Of a DNA stretch of 64,000 nt, positions 45,376 to 55,331 are shown one piece after another. Origin of the DNA: Neorhizobium alkalisoli. Its GTDB lineage: Bacteria; Pseudomonadota; Alphaproteobacteria; Rhizobiales; Rhizobiaceae. The stretch covers positions 327,590 to 391,589 of the forward strand of contig NZ_PVBN01000005.1 in NCBI RefSeq assembly GCF_002968635.1. The letters are read 5' to 3'. A model generated the notes under the pieces. That model made no database searches and was not told the DNA's origin. It worked only from the letters and a program-made list of their open reading frames with translations. How positions within the stretch are numbered: position 1 is the first letter of the stretch; every line of letters starts with the position of its first letter. The position numbers and the translations under genes are program-made.

Positions 45376-46908
45376 TCAAAGCGGGATTGTGTCGTGCTTT
45401 TTCCAGTGCGTCGCGACCTGCTTGTTGCGCAGCGAGGCAAAGGCCCGGGCGATGCGGCGGCGAGACGAATGCGGCATGATCACCTCGTCTATGAAGCCGC
45501 GTTCGGCGGCCACGAAGGGGTTTGCAAATCGTTCCTCGTATTCCTTCGTGCGCGCGCCAATCTTCTCCGGGTCGGAAAGCTCGGAGCGGTAGAGGATTTC
45601 GGTCGCGCCTTTCGCTCCCATCACCGCAATCTCGGCGGTCGGCCAGGCATAGTTGATGTCGGCACCGATATGCTTGGACGCCATCACGTCATAAGCGCCG
45701 CCATAGGCCTTGCGGGTGATCAGCGTCACCATCGGAACGGTGGCTTCCGAATAGGCGAACAGCAACTTGGCGCCGTGCTTGATGACACCGCCATATTCCT
45801 GCGCCACGCCGGGCAGGAAACCCGGCACGTCGACCAGGGTCAGGATCGGGATCGAGAAAGCATCGCAGAAGCGCACGAAACGAGCCGCCTTGCGCGAACT
45901 GTCGATATCCAGGCAGCCGGCAAGCACCATCGGCTGGTTGGCGACGACGCCGACCGTCTGGCCCTCGATACGGATGAAGCCGGTGATGATGTTGCGGGCA
46001 AAGGCCTCCTGGATCTCGAAGAAATCGCCCTCGTCGGCAACCGCCAGGATCAGTTCCTTCATGTCGTAAGGCTTGGCGGCGCTATCGGGAATGAGACTGT
46101 CCAGCCGGTCTTCGATGCGGGCAGGATCATCGTGGAAGGGACGAACAGGTGGCTTCTCGCGGTTGTTGAGCGGCAGGAAATCGAAGAGCTGCCGCACCGC
46201 TTCCAGGGCTTCGATGTCGTTTTCGAAGGCGGCATCGGCGACCGACGATTTCTTCGTATGGGTACCGGCCCCGCCAAGTTCTTCCGCAGTGACGATCTCG
46301 TTGGTGACGGTCTTCACCACATCAGGGCCGGTGACGAACATGTAGGAACTATCGCGCACCATGAAAATAAAGTCGGTCATGGCCGGCGAATAAACAGCAC
46401 CGCCGGCACAGGGGCCCATGATGACCGAAACCTGCGGGATGACGCCCGACGCCTCAGCATTTCGGCGGAATACTTCCGCGTAGCCGGCTAGCGAAGAAAC
46501 CCCTTCCTGGATACGGGCGCCGCCGGAATCATTGAGGCCGATCACCGGCGCCCCGACACGCACCGCCATATCCATGATCTTGCAGATCTTCTGCGCATGC
46601 GTTTCCGAGAGGGAGCCCCCGAGCACGGTAAAATCCTGGGAAAAGACATAAACCTGGCGGCCGTTGATCGTGCCCCAGCCGGTGACGACGCCGTCGCCCG
46701 CGACCTTCTGCTCGGCCATGCCGAAATCCACCGCGCGGTGAGTGACATACATGTCGAACTCCTCGAAGGAGCCTTCGTCGAGTAGCACTTCGATGCGCTC
46801 GCGCGCCGTCAGCTTGCCCTTGGCATGCTGTGCCTCGATACGTCTTTCGCCCCCGCCGAGCCGTGCCTCCGCCCGACGTCTCTCAACCTCACCCAAAACT
46901 GCGCGCAT
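45376..46908 (-). CDS. pccB: propionyl-CoA carboxylase beta subunit (carboxyltransferase)
   Basis: A 510-residue carboxyltransferase of the PccB type: [46 protein letters not shown] and the acyl-CoA site in [16 protein letters not shown]. It transfers carboxyl from PccA-biotin to propionyl-CoA. The start is ATG 46908 ([12 protein letters not shown]) after GGGAGTG; 31 further upstream codons run into the operator region and are rejected. It is first in the leftward operon and divergent from the regulator gene. Confidence 0.95.
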   Translation of the reverse strand: MRAVLGEVERRRAEARLGGGERRIEAQHAKGKLTARERIEVLLDEGSFEEFDMYVTHRAVDFGMAEQKVAGDGVVTGWGTINGRQVYVFSQDFTVLGGSLSETHAQKICKIMDMAVRVGAPVIGLNDSGGARIQEGVSSLAGYAEVFRRNAEASGVIPQVSVIMGPCAGGAVYSPAMTDFIFMVRDSSYMFVTGPDVVKTVTNEIVTAEELGGAGTHTKKSSVADAAFENDIEALEAVRQLFDFLPLNNREKPPVRPFHDDPARIEDRLDSLIPDSAAKPYDMKELILAVADEGDFFEIQEAFARNIITGFIRIEGQTVGVVANQPMVLAGCLDIDSSRKAARFVRFCDAFSIPILTLVDVPGFLPGVAQEYGGVIKHGAKLLFAYSEATVPMVTLITRKAYGGAYDVMASKHIGADINYAWPTAEIAVMGAKGATEILYRSELSDPEKIGARTKEYEERFANPFVAAERGFIDEVIMPHSSRRRIARAFASLRNKQVATHWKKHDTIPL

Positions 46909-46978
46909 GATCACTCCCGGATGCTTCGATTTTTTCTTATTCCGTCGCCGTGCTTGAGAAAACCATTGAACACGTGCG

Positions 46979-47024
46979 TTTGTGAAATTATAAAATCGCA
47001 AACCTCAAATTGCGAATTTGCGAA
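46979..47024. promoter_or_regulatory. candidate PccR operators between pccB and its regulator
   Basis: Four 8-9 base elements of the form TTTGCGAA occur: TTTGTGAA (46979-46986), AATCGCAAA (46994-47002, inverted), ATTGCGAA (47009-47016) and TTTGCGAA (47017-47024). The last two are adjacent and end directly before the regulator start codon. ScfR/PccR regulators are known to bind paired TTTGCAAA-like motifs. Confidence 0.65.
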
Positions 47025-47025
47025 C

Positions 47026-48435
47026 ATGGCGATCGGAAAGCTCTTCATCGGCCGGAAGGTAAGGGAATTGCGGGCCGCGAGCAATGCGACCCAGAGCCAG
47101 TTCGCCGAGCGCATCGGCATCTCAACCAGCTATCTGAACCAGATCGAGAACAATCAGCGACCGGTTTCGGCGACCGTGCTTCTGGCACTCGCCGACAAGT
47201 TCCAGCTCGACATTGCCGAACTGTCGACAGGGGAAACGGACCGGCTCCTCTCGGCGCTCGCCGAGGCGCTGTCCGACCCGCTGTTCGAGGCGTATGCGCC
47301 AAGCCTTCAGGAGCTGAAGCTGGTGACCCAGAACGCGCCAGGACTGGCGCATGCGCTGATCACCTGCCATCAGGCCTACCGCCGCAACGGCGAGCAGCTC
47401 GCCAGCATGGACGACAGGCTGGGGCGGTCGGCGGCAGCCGAAACCACATCCTATGACGAGGTGCGGGATTTCTTTCATTTCGTCGACAATTACCTCCATG
47501 ATCTCGACACGGCCGCGGAGAAGCTGGCACACGACCTCGGCCTGCCGACCGCGGACAGCCACCCAATTTTGACGGCTTACCTAGAAAAGCAGTTCGGCGT
47601 GCGTGTCGTGCTCGGGCCGATGGCGACCCACGCTATCCGGCAATACGAACCCGCTTCCCGCGTGCTGACCTTGAACCCTTATGCGCCTGCGCATACGCGG
47701 GTCTTTCAGACGGCGGTGGAGATTGCCCAGCTTCATGCCGGCGCGCTTGCCGACACGATCGCCCGCAATGCCGGTTTCAGGACCGAGGAAGCGGTGGACA
47801 TCTGCCGCATCGGCCTTCACAATTATTTTGCCGGCGCGCTTTTGATGCCTTATCAGGCCTTCCTGAAGGCGGCGCGGGAGCTTCGGCACGATATCGAGCT
47901 TTTGGCGGCACGCTTCGGCGCGTCGCTGGAGCAGGTCTGCCACCGGCTTTCCACCCTTCAGCGCCCCGGCCTCAAGGGTGTACCGATGTTCTTCGCCCGG
48001 ATCGACCGCGCCGGCAACATCACCAAGCGGCACAGCGCGACCAAACTGCAATTCGCACGCTTCGGCGCAGCCTGTCCGCTCTGGAACGCGCATCAGGCCT
48101 TCGAAACGCCGGGACGCATCATCCGCCAGCTTGCCGAAACGCCGGACGGGGTACGCTATCTTTGTCTTGCCATGCAGGTGAGCAAGGGCATCGGCGGCTT
48201 CAGAACGCACCAGCCGGTTTTTGCGCTGGCGCTTGGCTGCGAGATCTCCTACGCGGAAGCCTTCGTCTATGCCGACGGACTGAATCTCACGGATCGCGGG
48301 GGTTTCGACTCGATCGGTATATCCTGCCGCATCTGCGAGCGGCCGAACTGCACAAGCCGAGCCGTGCCACCCTTCCGCCGCAAAATCTCGGTGGACCACA
48401 ACATGCGCGAAACCACGCCCTACAAACTCTGGTAG
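47026..48435 (+). CDS. pccR: short-chain fatty acyl-CoA regulator (ScfR/PccR family)
   Basis: A 469-residue regulator: N-terminal XRE HTH (VRELRAASNATQSQFAERIGISTSYLNQIE), a middle IrrE/ImmA-like domain (QTAVEIAQLHAG, lacking a full HExxH) and a C-terminal domain with Cys-rich ISCRICERPNCTSRAV. This order defines the short-chain fatty acyl-CoA regulators such as PccR and RamB. The start is ATG 47026 (MAIGKLFIGRKV); the longer frame starts inside pccB. Divergent from pccB, it most likely responds to propionyl-CoA level and is autoregulated. Confidence 0.93.
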   Translation: MAIGKLFIGRKVRELRAASNATQSQFAERIGISTSYLNQIENNQRPVSATVLLALADKFQLDIAELSTGETDRLLSALAEALSDPLFEAYAPSLQELKLVTQNAPGLAHALITCHQAYRRNGEQLASMDDRLGRSAAAETTSYDEVRDFFHFVDNYLHDLDTAAEKLAHDLGLPTADSHPILTAYLEKQFGVRVVLGPMATHAIRQYEPASRVLTLNPYAPAHTRVFQTAVEIAQLHAGALADTIARNAGFRTEEAVDICRIGLHNYFAGALLMPYQAFLKAARELRHDIELLAARFGASLEQVCHRLSTLQRPGLKGVPMFFARIDRAGNITKRHSATKLQFARFGAACPLWNAHQAFETPGRIIRQLAETPDGVRYLCLAMQVSKGIGGFRTHQPVFALALGCEISYAEAFVYADGLNLTDRGGFDSIGISCRICERPNCTSRAVPPFRRKISVDHNMRETTPYKLW

Positions 48436-48466
48436 TTGCCAGAGTTTGAGGCTCCCGCGGGGGAGC
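48423..48466. terminator. two stem-loops at end of pccR (bidirectional terminator candidate)
   Basis: CAAACTCTGG (48423-48432) and CCAGAGTTTG (48439-48448) form a perfect 10-bp stem whose 6-base loop begins with the pccR stop codon TAG. Two bases later GCTCCC-GCGG-GGGAGC (48451-48466) forms a second hairpin. No T-run follows. It lies between convergent pccR and the CBS gene, so it may protect or end both transcripts. Confidence 0.6.
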
Positions 48467-48531
48467 AAACCTACTTCCATCAAAAAGCTCAGAGCACCGG
48501 TCGGGCGGTGTTTCGAGTATCCGATTTTATG

Positions 48532-48957
48532 TCATTGGGCGTGCTGTCCGCCCGGACGGGCAACATCCTTCAGACTGGCGCCGGCGGCGGCAGCCTCGAC
48601 CAGAGCGGCATCACCGAGCGAGACGATGCCAGTAAGGCGCTTGTCGCGGTTAACGACCGGAAGACGGCGCACCTGTACCCGGCCCATGTTCTGGGCGACG
48701 TCATCTATATCCTCGTCCTCGAAGCAATATTTGACATCCTGCGTCATCACCTCACGCACCTTGGCATCACCACCGAGACCATCGGCAAGGCCGCGCACCA
48801 CCAGATCGCGGTCGGTGATGGTGCCCACCAAGCGGTCGCCCTCGCCTACGGGCATGAAGCCGATCTGTTCGTCGGCCATGAGCTTCGCCACCTCCGCGAT
48901 CGTGTGCTGCGGGCTGGCGATCTTGACGTCGCGGGACATGATATCTGAAACTTTCAT
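48532..48957 (-). CDS. tandem CBS-domain protein
   Basis: A 141-residue protein made of two CBS repeats (DIMSRDVKIASPQHTIAEVAKLM..VGTITDRDLVVRGLA, then EVMTQDVKYCFEDEDIDDVAQ..RLTGIVSLGDAAL). Such proteins bind adenine nucleotides and act as energy or redox sensors, but the partner is unknown. The start follows AGGAGGAAGAACG. It is alone on its strand before the AI-2E-family gene. Confidence 0.92.
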   Translation of the reverse strand: MKVSDIMSRDVKIASPQHTIAEVAKLMADEQIGFMPVGEGDRLVGTITDRDLVVRGLADGLGGDAKVREVMTQDVKYCFEDEDIDDVAQNMGRVQVRRLPVVNRDKRLTGIVSLGDAALVEAAAAGASLKDVARPGGQHAQ

Positions 48958-49094
48958 CGTTCTTCCTCCTGCTTCCGGTGAGATCCACGAACCTCGGACA
49001 GCGCTGTTGACCTGCCTCCGCCAAAGCGCGTCCGTGACCCACCGAACTTGGGAGCAGGCCTACTGTTCCCGGCCAAGCCGGCCGTATTTTCGGG

Positions 49095-50156
49095 TCAACT
49101 GTCCTCGGCGCTCGATTGGCGCTGCTCTTCCACGAGGATGCCCCAGGCTGCGATGAACAGAGCTGCAATCAGCGGCCCGATGACGAAACCGTTGATCCCG
49201 ATCAGCGAAATACCGCCGACGGTGGAAATCAGCACGACATAGTCCGGCAGCTTGGTCTCCTTCCCCACCAAGGGCGGCCGCAGAAGATTGTCGACCAGAC
49301 CGATGACCAGCACTCCGATCGCTACTAGAATGACAGCCTTGAGCCAAAACCCCGCGAGAGCGAGGTAAATGGCCGTCGGTATCCAGACCAAAGCGGCGCC
49401 GACGGCCGGAAGCAGGGACAGGAAGCTCATCAGCACGCCCCAGAGCAATGCAGGTTCGACCCCCAGCGCCCAGAAGGCGACACCGCCGATCGACCCCTGG
49501 ATCAGCGCGATGATGACATTGCCCCGAACGGTCGCCCGGATCACCGAAGTGAATTTGGCGCTGAACCGCCGCGTATGCGCGTCGCTCAACGGCAGCGCGG
49601 TTCGGACGTCGCGGGCCAGCGAACGGCCATCCCGAAACAGGAAGAACAGCAGGTACAGCATAACACCGAAAGCGACGAAGAATTGCAACGTGTTCTGCCC
49701 GAGGCTCAGGGCACGGCCGGCAAAAAAGCTGCCACCCTGCATGAGGGCGCCGGATACCCGATCCCGCAATTCAGCGAAACCCGTGAGCTCCAACGTCCGG
49801 ATCCGGTCCTGCAGGAACACGGGCAGCGCGTCTTGAAGCTGCTGGAGAAGCCGCCGGACGTCGATCTCGCCGTTGTCGATCCGTTGGTAAAGACTGTTGC
49901 CCTGCTGAATGAGGGAACTGAGGATGATCAGGCCGGGTATGATGACGAGGCAAAGGCAGACCAGAACGGAAAGCCCCGCCGCGATATTCGGATGACGCCC
50001 TCCCAGTCCCGCCTCCAGTTTCGCATGAAGCGGGAAGAAGATGATCGCCAGGACCACAGCCCAGAATATCGCGGAATAGAAAGGCAGTACAACGGCGATG
50101 AAAGCCATGCTCACAAACACGAGGAGCACATAGAAACTGATACGCTGGACAGGCAT
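49095..50156 (-). CDS. AI-2E family membrane transporter (TqsA/PerM-like)
   Basis: This 353-residue protein has about eight hydrophobic segments: two near the N-terminus, one or two central, and a cluster at the C-terminus (NLLRPPLVGKETKLPDYVVLIST is the family's hallmark loop). The family includes exporters of autoinducer-2 and Na+/H+ or osmolyte-related proteins, so the substrate cannot be told. It is 137 bases upstream of the CBS gene and same-strand. Confidence 0.9.
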   Translation of the reverse strand: MPVQRISFYVLLVFVSMAFIAVVLPFYSAIFWAVVLAIIFFPLHAKLEAGLGGRHPNIAAGLSVLVCLCLVIIPGLIILSSLIQQGNSLYQRIDNGEIDVRRLLQQLQDALPVFLQDRIRTLELTGFAELRDRVSGALMQGGSFFAGRALSLGQNTLQFFVAFGVMLYLLFFLFRDGRSLARDVRTALPLSDAHTRRFSAKFTSVIRATVRGNVIIALIQGSIGGVAFWALGVEPALLWGVLMSFLSLLPAVGAALVWIPTAIYLALAGFWLKAVILVAIGVLVIGLVDNLLRPPLVGKETKLPDYVVLISTVGGISLIGINGFVIGPLIAALFIAAWGILVEEQRQSSAEDS

Positions 50157-50312
50157 GCAATCTCTTCCGTTTCGGATAGTCCGTGCCGGATCGTAGCACA
50201 GATATCTTTACGCACATGCGGCTGATCCGGAATTCCTGCAACCGCGAGCGGTCACCCTTGTGCACGACAGGTCGTCCCACAACCGCCTGATGCACGAAAC
50301 GGCCGCGGCGGA

Positions 50313-51185
50313 TCAACCGGCGGCGGTGATCTCGATGGACAGCCCTGCAGACCGCTCCTCTCCCGGCTGCAGGACAAAAAGGCCGGCGGCGGTTTGCAAT
50401 TCCGGAGGAAAACCGAAAACGCCCGCGACATGCGACACCGGTTCCATGCAGAGATACGCAGGCATGCGATGCACCACGAGATGCGGCAGCGCCGGGCTGG
50501 CAGTCAGGATGATGCGGGCTCCATCGTTCAAGGCAGCCGTGGCATGGTGCCATTTTGAAAGGAAGATGGTGAAGCCCTCATCCGGGAGGAGCCTATCTTC
50601 GCGTTGTACTGGCGGCGCGCCGACGGGAATACCCGTTGAGCCGACGGGCCAGATCTTTCCGGCATCTGTTAATGCGGCCTGCTTGAAATCGGCTGCGAAA
50701 TAAGGGTGCCAGCCGAAGCCGCCGGGCATGGAAGTTTGACCGGTGTTCGCAAGAGACAATTCGACGTCCAAGCGATCAGCGGTAAGGGTAAAGCGCTGAA
50801 CAGCGCGGAAATTGAAAGGCCAGTCGGCATTGGCAGCATAGTCGACATCGAGTTCGATGCTGTCGCTTTTGTGGGATACGACATGCCATGGCCGACGATG
50901 AGCGGGGCCATGTTGAGCATCCGGCACGAGCGAGGGATGCGGCAGCACCTCATAGCGCTTTCCCTCATGCTCGAAGGCTGCGCCGATCAGCCGGTTGTGA
51001 TAGGGAAAGAGCGGGTAGGCGCCGGCCTTCGGCCAGTTCAGCGGATCGAATTCCGCGCTTGCCGTGGGCACCAGGATATTGCCGAGCCGGTCATGGACGA
51101 GATGCGTCATCCGCCCGCCGTTTTTAGGCAGGAAGCGGGCCTCGATCGGCCCGCTTCGGATTTTGAACCAATCAGGCGAAGGCAT
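50313..51185 (-). CDS. aldose 1-epimerase-family protein
   Basis: A 290-residue galactose-mutarotase-like protein: YPLFPYHNRLIGAAF, a His in PDAQHGPAHRRPWHV and GGFGWHPYF carry the usual sugar-binding and catalytic residues. It interconverts alpha and beta anomers of an aldose or uronate. The start is ATG 51185, overlapping the upstream dehydratase gene by 14 bases. By position it is the last gene of the leftward uronate/aldonate operon. Confidence 0.88.
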   Translation of the reverse strand: MPSPDWFKIRSGPIEARFLPKNGGRMTHLVHDRLGNILVPTASAEFDPLNWPKAGAYPLFPYHNRLIGAAFEHEGKRYEVLPHPSLVPDAQHGPAHRRPWHVVSHKSDSIELDVDYAANADWPFNFRAVQRFTLTADRLDVELSLANTGQTSMPGGFGWHPYFAADFKQAALTDAGKIWPVGSTGIPVGAPPVQREDRLLPDEGFTIFLSKWHHATAALNDGARIILTASPALPHLVVHRMPAYLCMEPVSHVAGVFGFPPELQTAAGLFVLQPGEERSAGLSIEITAAG

Positions 51186-52359
51186 AGGATCCGTCCGGCC
51201 GCTTCGGCACACGCCGCTGCCAATGGATGTAGCCGTCCTCCTGCATGGCCTTTTCGTCCATCTCGACGCCCCAACCCGGACGATCCGGCCTCAGCTCGAG
51301 ATAGCCGTCCTTGGGCAGGTAAGGATCGACAACATAGCGGGTCGTGTCTTCCCGTTTCTCAACCTCGGTTCCACCGTAGACGTAAGCCTGACCGGTCGGC
51401 AGTCGGTATTCGAGAATCTTGAAGTTCTGCTGCGCCGCCGAGAAATGCACGTTGACGGCAGTAGCGAGCGGGCCCATCGGATTGTGCGGGGCCACGCCTA
51501 CGTAAAAGGCTTCCGCCAGCGTTGCAATCCGCCGCATCTCCGACAATCCACCGACGACGCAGATATCCGGCTGGATCAGATCGGCGCCCTTTACCTGCAG
51601 GAGCCGCAGGAATTCGTAGCGGCTGTAGAGCGACTCGCCGGTGGCGAGGGTGCAGTTCAGCCCCTGCTTCAGATCACCCCAGGCTTCAATGTTTTCCGGC
51701 CGGAGCGGCTCTTCGAAGAAGAGCGGATCATAGGGAGCCAGCGCGTTGCCGAGCTGGCGGGCGGCTGCGGGCTCGTAGATCTTCGCATGCGCATCGAAGG
51801 CAATCTCGTAGTCATCCCGGATCGTTTCCCGCAGCGAGCGGAAATAGTCGGCGGAGGCCTTGACGACATTGCCCCAGCGGTTGGCATGCATGTCGATGCG
51901 CCAAGGGCTGAGCTTGAAGGCGGTGAAGCCCCAACCCTCGTTCAGCCTGTCCAGCTCCTCCTTCGCCGCCGGCGCGTCGGGCGCCGTGTAGACGCCGGCA
52001 TAGACCTTGACACGGTCGCGCACCTCGCCGCCAAGCAGCTTATAGACCGGCACACCGGCGGCCTTGGCGGCAAGATCCCAGAGGCAATGATCCAACCCGG
52101 AAATTGCCGCCAGCCCCATTGCCCCGGGCGGAAAGCGGCTCTGCTGGATCATCAGATTGACGAGGAAGTCCACCCGCGTCGGATCCTGTCCGGCAATGAA
52201 GCCGTAGAGGTAGTCGAGTAGCGGCGGCAGCGCCTTGTCCGGACCATGGTTATAGCACTCGCCCCAACCCGTCAGGCCATCATCGGTGTCGAGAGCAACG
52301 ATGACGCGCGGGCGATCCTTGTCGCGGGTCATGAAAACCCGCATGCGGTCGATTTTCAT
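51172..52359 (-). CDS. enolase-superfamily sugar-acid dehydratase (galactonate dehydratase-like)
   Basis: A 395-residue mandelate racemase/muconate-lactonizing-type protein. The N-terminal cap (TGWGECYNHG) precedes the barrel, which has FTAFKLSP, metal ligands in IAFDAHAK, FFEEPLRPENIE and ATGESLYSRYE, and the base region APHNPMGPLATA typical of the D-galactonate dehydratase subgroup. It should dehydrate an aldonate or aldarate to a 3-deoxy-2-keto acid. It is coupled to the second dehydratase upstream. Confidence 0.88.
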   Translation of the reverse strand: MKIDRMRVFMTRDKDRPRVIVALDTDDGLTGWGECYNHGPDKALPPLLDYLYGFIAGQDPTRVDFLVNLMIQQSRFPPGAMGLAAISGLDHCLWDLAAKAAGVPVYKLLGGEVRDRVKVYAGVYTAPDAPAAKEELDRLNEGWGFTAFKLSPWRIDMHANRWGNVVKASADYFRSLRETIRDDYEIAFDAHAKIYEPAAARQLGNALAPYDPLFFEEPLRPENIEAWGDLKQGLNCTLATGESLYSRYEFLRLLQVKGADLIQPDICVVGGLSEMRRIATLAEAFYVGVAPHNPMGPLATAVNVHFSAAQQNFKILEYRLPTGQAYVYGGTEVEKREDTTRYVVDPYLPKDGYLELRPDRPGWGVEMDEKAMQEDGYIHWQRRVPKRPDGSYAFA

Positions 52360-52373
52360 TGTCTTAAGCTTCC

Positions 52374-53585
52374 TTACGGATTGAAATAAGAACGGCGGGA
52401 AAGGCGTGTCTGCACATATAGATGTTCGCCATAGGTGCCGGGATTGTAGGATCCCGAGCTTTCCGTCACAGGGATTGCCAAATTGCCTTCGCTCGGGAAG
52501 CGCGCGACGAATTCCTCGTCAATGTCGCATCCGAGGCCTGGCGCATCCGGCACCGCGATCGATCCATCCTGTTGTATCGGATGCGGGACGATCGTGTGCT
52601 TGCGCCCTTCCCAATCGTCATCCAGACGTTCGAGCATCAGTGCGTTTGGAATGGAAGCCAGGAGGTGCAATGCCGCATATTCGGCAACGGGCCCGAGCGA
52701 GCCGGAATGCGGCGCCATCTGAATGTGATGGGCTTCCGCCATGGCGGCGATCTTCTTCATCTGGGTGATGCCGCCCGCCCGCCCCGTATCCGGCTGGATA
52801 ATGTCCACCAGCTCCTCTTCGATCAGCTGCCGCTCGCCGAAGATCGTGGCCATTCGCTCGCCTGCGGCGAGCGGAATATGCGCGGCGTCGCGGATGCGTC
52901 GATACCCATCGACGTTTTCAGGCGCGATCGGGTCCTCGACCCAGAAAAGCTCATAGGGCTCCAGCGCCCGAACCAGACGGCAGGCATCGGCTGGCGTCAG
53001 CCAGGGCGGACCATGCAGGTCGATGGCGATATCCATGTCGTCGCCGACCGCCTCGCGCAACATCGCGACCTTGCGTACGGGGTCGGCGACCCCACCGCAT
53101 TTGATCGTCTTGATACCCCGGTCCTTGAGCTTGAGGGCGAGTTCGGCCGTATTGGCATGCGAATAGATCGGTATGCGGTCACGGAGTTTACCGCCGAGCA
53201 ACATCCATACGGGAACGCCAAGCGACTTGCCCTTGATGTCCCACAACGCCATGTCGATCCCCGTCATGGCGCCACCGCCGACCGTGCCGAGCATGCCATG
53301 GCCCATCATGGCAACCGCCATCTTCTGCCAGATCTTCTCTGTATGAACAGGATCCTCGCCGATCAAAAGCGGTGTCAGGTCCTTGATGGCTGTCTCGACG
53401 ACACGCGGCCAACCGGAGCATTCTCCGACGCCGGTAATGCCCTCGTCCGTTTCGATCTTCAGGAACAGCCAGTTGCGGGTCCCGGCAAAGGGCTGCTCCG
53501 CCTTGGAGAGCGGCGCCGTCTGACGCTTGCCGACATCCGGCGCACCAGCCTGCATCAGAAAGGTTCGGATTCCTGTGATCTTCAT
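52374..53585 (-). CDS. second enolase-superfamily sugar-acid dehydratase
   Basis: A 403-residue enolase-superfamily protein, clearly diverged from the next gene. It has GVGECSGWPRV, IKTIKCGG, IDLHGPPWLTP, WVEDPIAPEN, AAGERMATIFG and MAPHSGSLGPVAEYA. The residues fit a dehydratase in the mannonate/galactonate-like group. Two dehydratases in one operon suggest two sugar-acid epimers or an aldonate plus an aldarate. The start overlaps the ATPase stop by four bases. Confidence 0.88.
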   Translation of the reverse strand: MKITGIRTFLMQAGAPDVGKRQTAPLSKAEQPFAGTRNWLFLKIETDEGITGVGECSGWPRVVETAIKDLTPLLIGEDPVHTEKIWQKMAVAMMGHGMLGTVGGGAMTGIDMALWDIKGKSLGVPVWMLLGGKLRDRIPIYSHANTAELALKLKDRGIKTIKCGGVADPVRKVAMLREAVGDDMDIAIDLHGPPWLTPADACRLVRALEPYELFWVEDPIAPENVDGYRRIRDAAHIPLAAGERMATIFGERQLIEEELVDIIQPDTGRAGGITQMKKIAAMAEAHHIQMAPHSGSLGPVAEYAALHLLASIPNALMLERLDDDWEGRKHTIVPHPIQQDGSIAVPDAPGLGCDIDEEFVARFPSEGNLAIPVTESSGSYNPGTYGEHLYVQTRLSRRSYFNP

Positions 53586-55324
53586 CGCGCAGAACTTCCG
53601 TTTTTCACAGTGCCCGGTTCGGTGTAGCGGAACCGTCTGGAGTGGTCACGATCACGCGGGTCCGGCCGTGGAATGGCCGAGATGAGCGCCTGCGTATAGG
53701 GATGATCGGGGGCATTGCAGACCTTGTCCGCCTCGCCCACCTCGACGAGCTTACCGCGATACATGACGCCGACGCGATCACACATGTAGCGGATGACGCC
53801 GATGTCGTGGCTGATGAAGATGTAGGCGAGGCCGAGTTCATCCTGCAGCCGCATCAGGAGATCGAGGACCTGGAAGCGCACCGAAACGTCGAGCGCCGAC
53901 GTCGCCTCGTCGGCCACGATGATGCGCGGATTGAGCGTGATCGCGCGGGCGATGCCGATACGCTGGCGCTGGCCGCCGGAAAAGGCATGCGGGTAACGCT
54001 CGCGTGTGGTCGGATCGAGGCCGACCTGCTCCATCAGGTGGCAGACGCGCTCGTCCAGATTCTTGCCCCTTGCTATACCATTGACGAGCAGCGGCTCGCC
54101 GATGACCTGGGAGACGGTCATCCGCGGATTGAGCGATCCGAACGGATCCTGAAAGACCATGCGCAGTTCCCGCCTTGCGGCCTTCAGCTCGCCGCCGCCG
54201 ATTTTCGCGAGGTCCAGGACCGTGCCATCGGCGCGGCGGTAGTGCATTTCACCGGCGGTGGGATCGTAGAGCCGCATGATCGACCGGCCCATGGTGGTCT
54301 TGCCCGAGCCGCTTTCCCCGACGATGCCGAGCGTTTCGCCCGGAAGCAGGGAGATCGAGACGTCATCCAGCGCCTTCATATCGCCGAAGTGCATGGACAG
54401 ATTGCGAATGTCGAGAAGCGGGGCGGCGGTGGTATCGAGCGGCGGCCGCGCAAGCCGGATCTCGGCCTTCTGCTCCAGCTTCAGAACGGAACCGATCAAC
54501 ATGCGCGTATAGGGATCCTGGGGCGAATGGAAGATTTGTTCCACCGGCCCGTATTCCTTCGCGACGCCGTGATGCATGACGAGAACATCATCGGCAATCT
54601 GAGCAACGACCCCCATGTCGTGGGTGATGAACAGCACGGCCATGCCATGCGCCTTCTGCAACCGCGAGATCAGGTCGAGGATTTCCGCCTGGGTGGTCAC
54701 GTCAAGCGCGGTGGTCGGTTCGTCGGCAATGAGCAGCTGCGGCTTGCAGGCCAGCGCCATGGCGATCATCGCGCGTTGCCGCATGCCGCCTGAATACTGG
54801 AATGCATAGCGGTCGATCGCTTTTTCGGGATTGGGGATTTCCACCTGGCGCAGCAGCGAGATCGCTTCCGCCCTCGCCTCCGCCTTGCCCATCCTGAGGT
54901 GCAGACGGAGAGCCTCGGTAATCTGGTCTCCCACCGTATGCACCGGAGAAAGCGAGGACATCGGCTCCTGGAAGATCATGGCGATGTCGCGTCCGCGGAC
55001 AGAGCGGATCGCCCGGCCGCGCGGATCGAGTTTGGCAAGATCGAGCGAGGTGCCGTCCGGCTGGTGAAGCAGGATCGATCCCGACGCGATACGACCGGGG
55101 GAATCGATGATCTGCAGGATCGAGCGGGCGGTCACCGACTTTCCGGAACCGCTTTCGCCGACGACGCAGAGCGTCTTACCGGGTTCTATGGAAAAGGAGA
55201 GGTCGTCGACCGCTCGGAAGATGCCGGTTCGGAGCGGAAATTCCGTCACCAGATTGCGGACCTCAAGCAGCGGCTTATTGGCTGTCATTGAAGGGCGGGG
55301 TGCGATGGACAGGATATCGGTCAT
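53582..55324 (-). CDS. fused dipeptide-type ABC ATPase (DppD-DppF/YejF-like)
   Basis: A 580-residue protein containing two complete ABC ATPase domains: Walker [11 protein letters not shown] and [10 protein letters not shown], signatures [15 protein letters not shown] and [15 protein letters not shown], Walker [13 protein letters not shown] and [12 protein letters not shown], and C-terminal oligopeptide-transporter domains. The start is ATG 55324 (MTDILSIAP); the 72 codons above lie within the permease gene. It powers the importer formed with the two permeases and the large binding protein. Confidence 0.93.
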   Translation of the reverse strand: MTDILSIAPRPSMTANKPLLEVRNLVTEFPLRTGIFRAVDDLSFSIEPGKTLCVVGESGSGKSVTARSILQIIDSPGRIASGSILLHQPDGTSLDLAKLDPRGRAIRSVRGRDIAMIFQEPMSSLSPVHTVGDQITEALRLHLRMGKAEARAEAISLLRQVEIPNPEKAIDRYAFQYSGGMRQRAMIAMALACKPQLLIADEPTTALDVTTQAEILDLISRLQKAHGMAVLFITHDMGVVAQIADDVLVMHHGVAKEYGPVEQIFHSPQDPYTRMLIGSVLKLEQKAEIRLARPPLDTTAAPLLDIRNLSMHFGDMKALDDVSISLLPGETLGIVGESGSGKTTMGRSIMRLYDPTAGEMHYRRADGTVLDLAKIGGGELKAARRELRMVFQDPFGSLNPRMTVSQVIGEPLLVNGIARGKNLDERVCHLMEQVGLDPTTRERYPHAFSGGQRQRIGIARAITLNPRIIVADEATSALDVSVRFQVLDLLMRLQDELGLAYIFISHDIGVIRYMCDRVGVMYRGKLVEVGEADKVCNAPDHPYTQALISAIPRPDPRDRDHSRRFRYTEPGTVKNGSSAR

Positions 55325-55331
55325 CGGCGCC

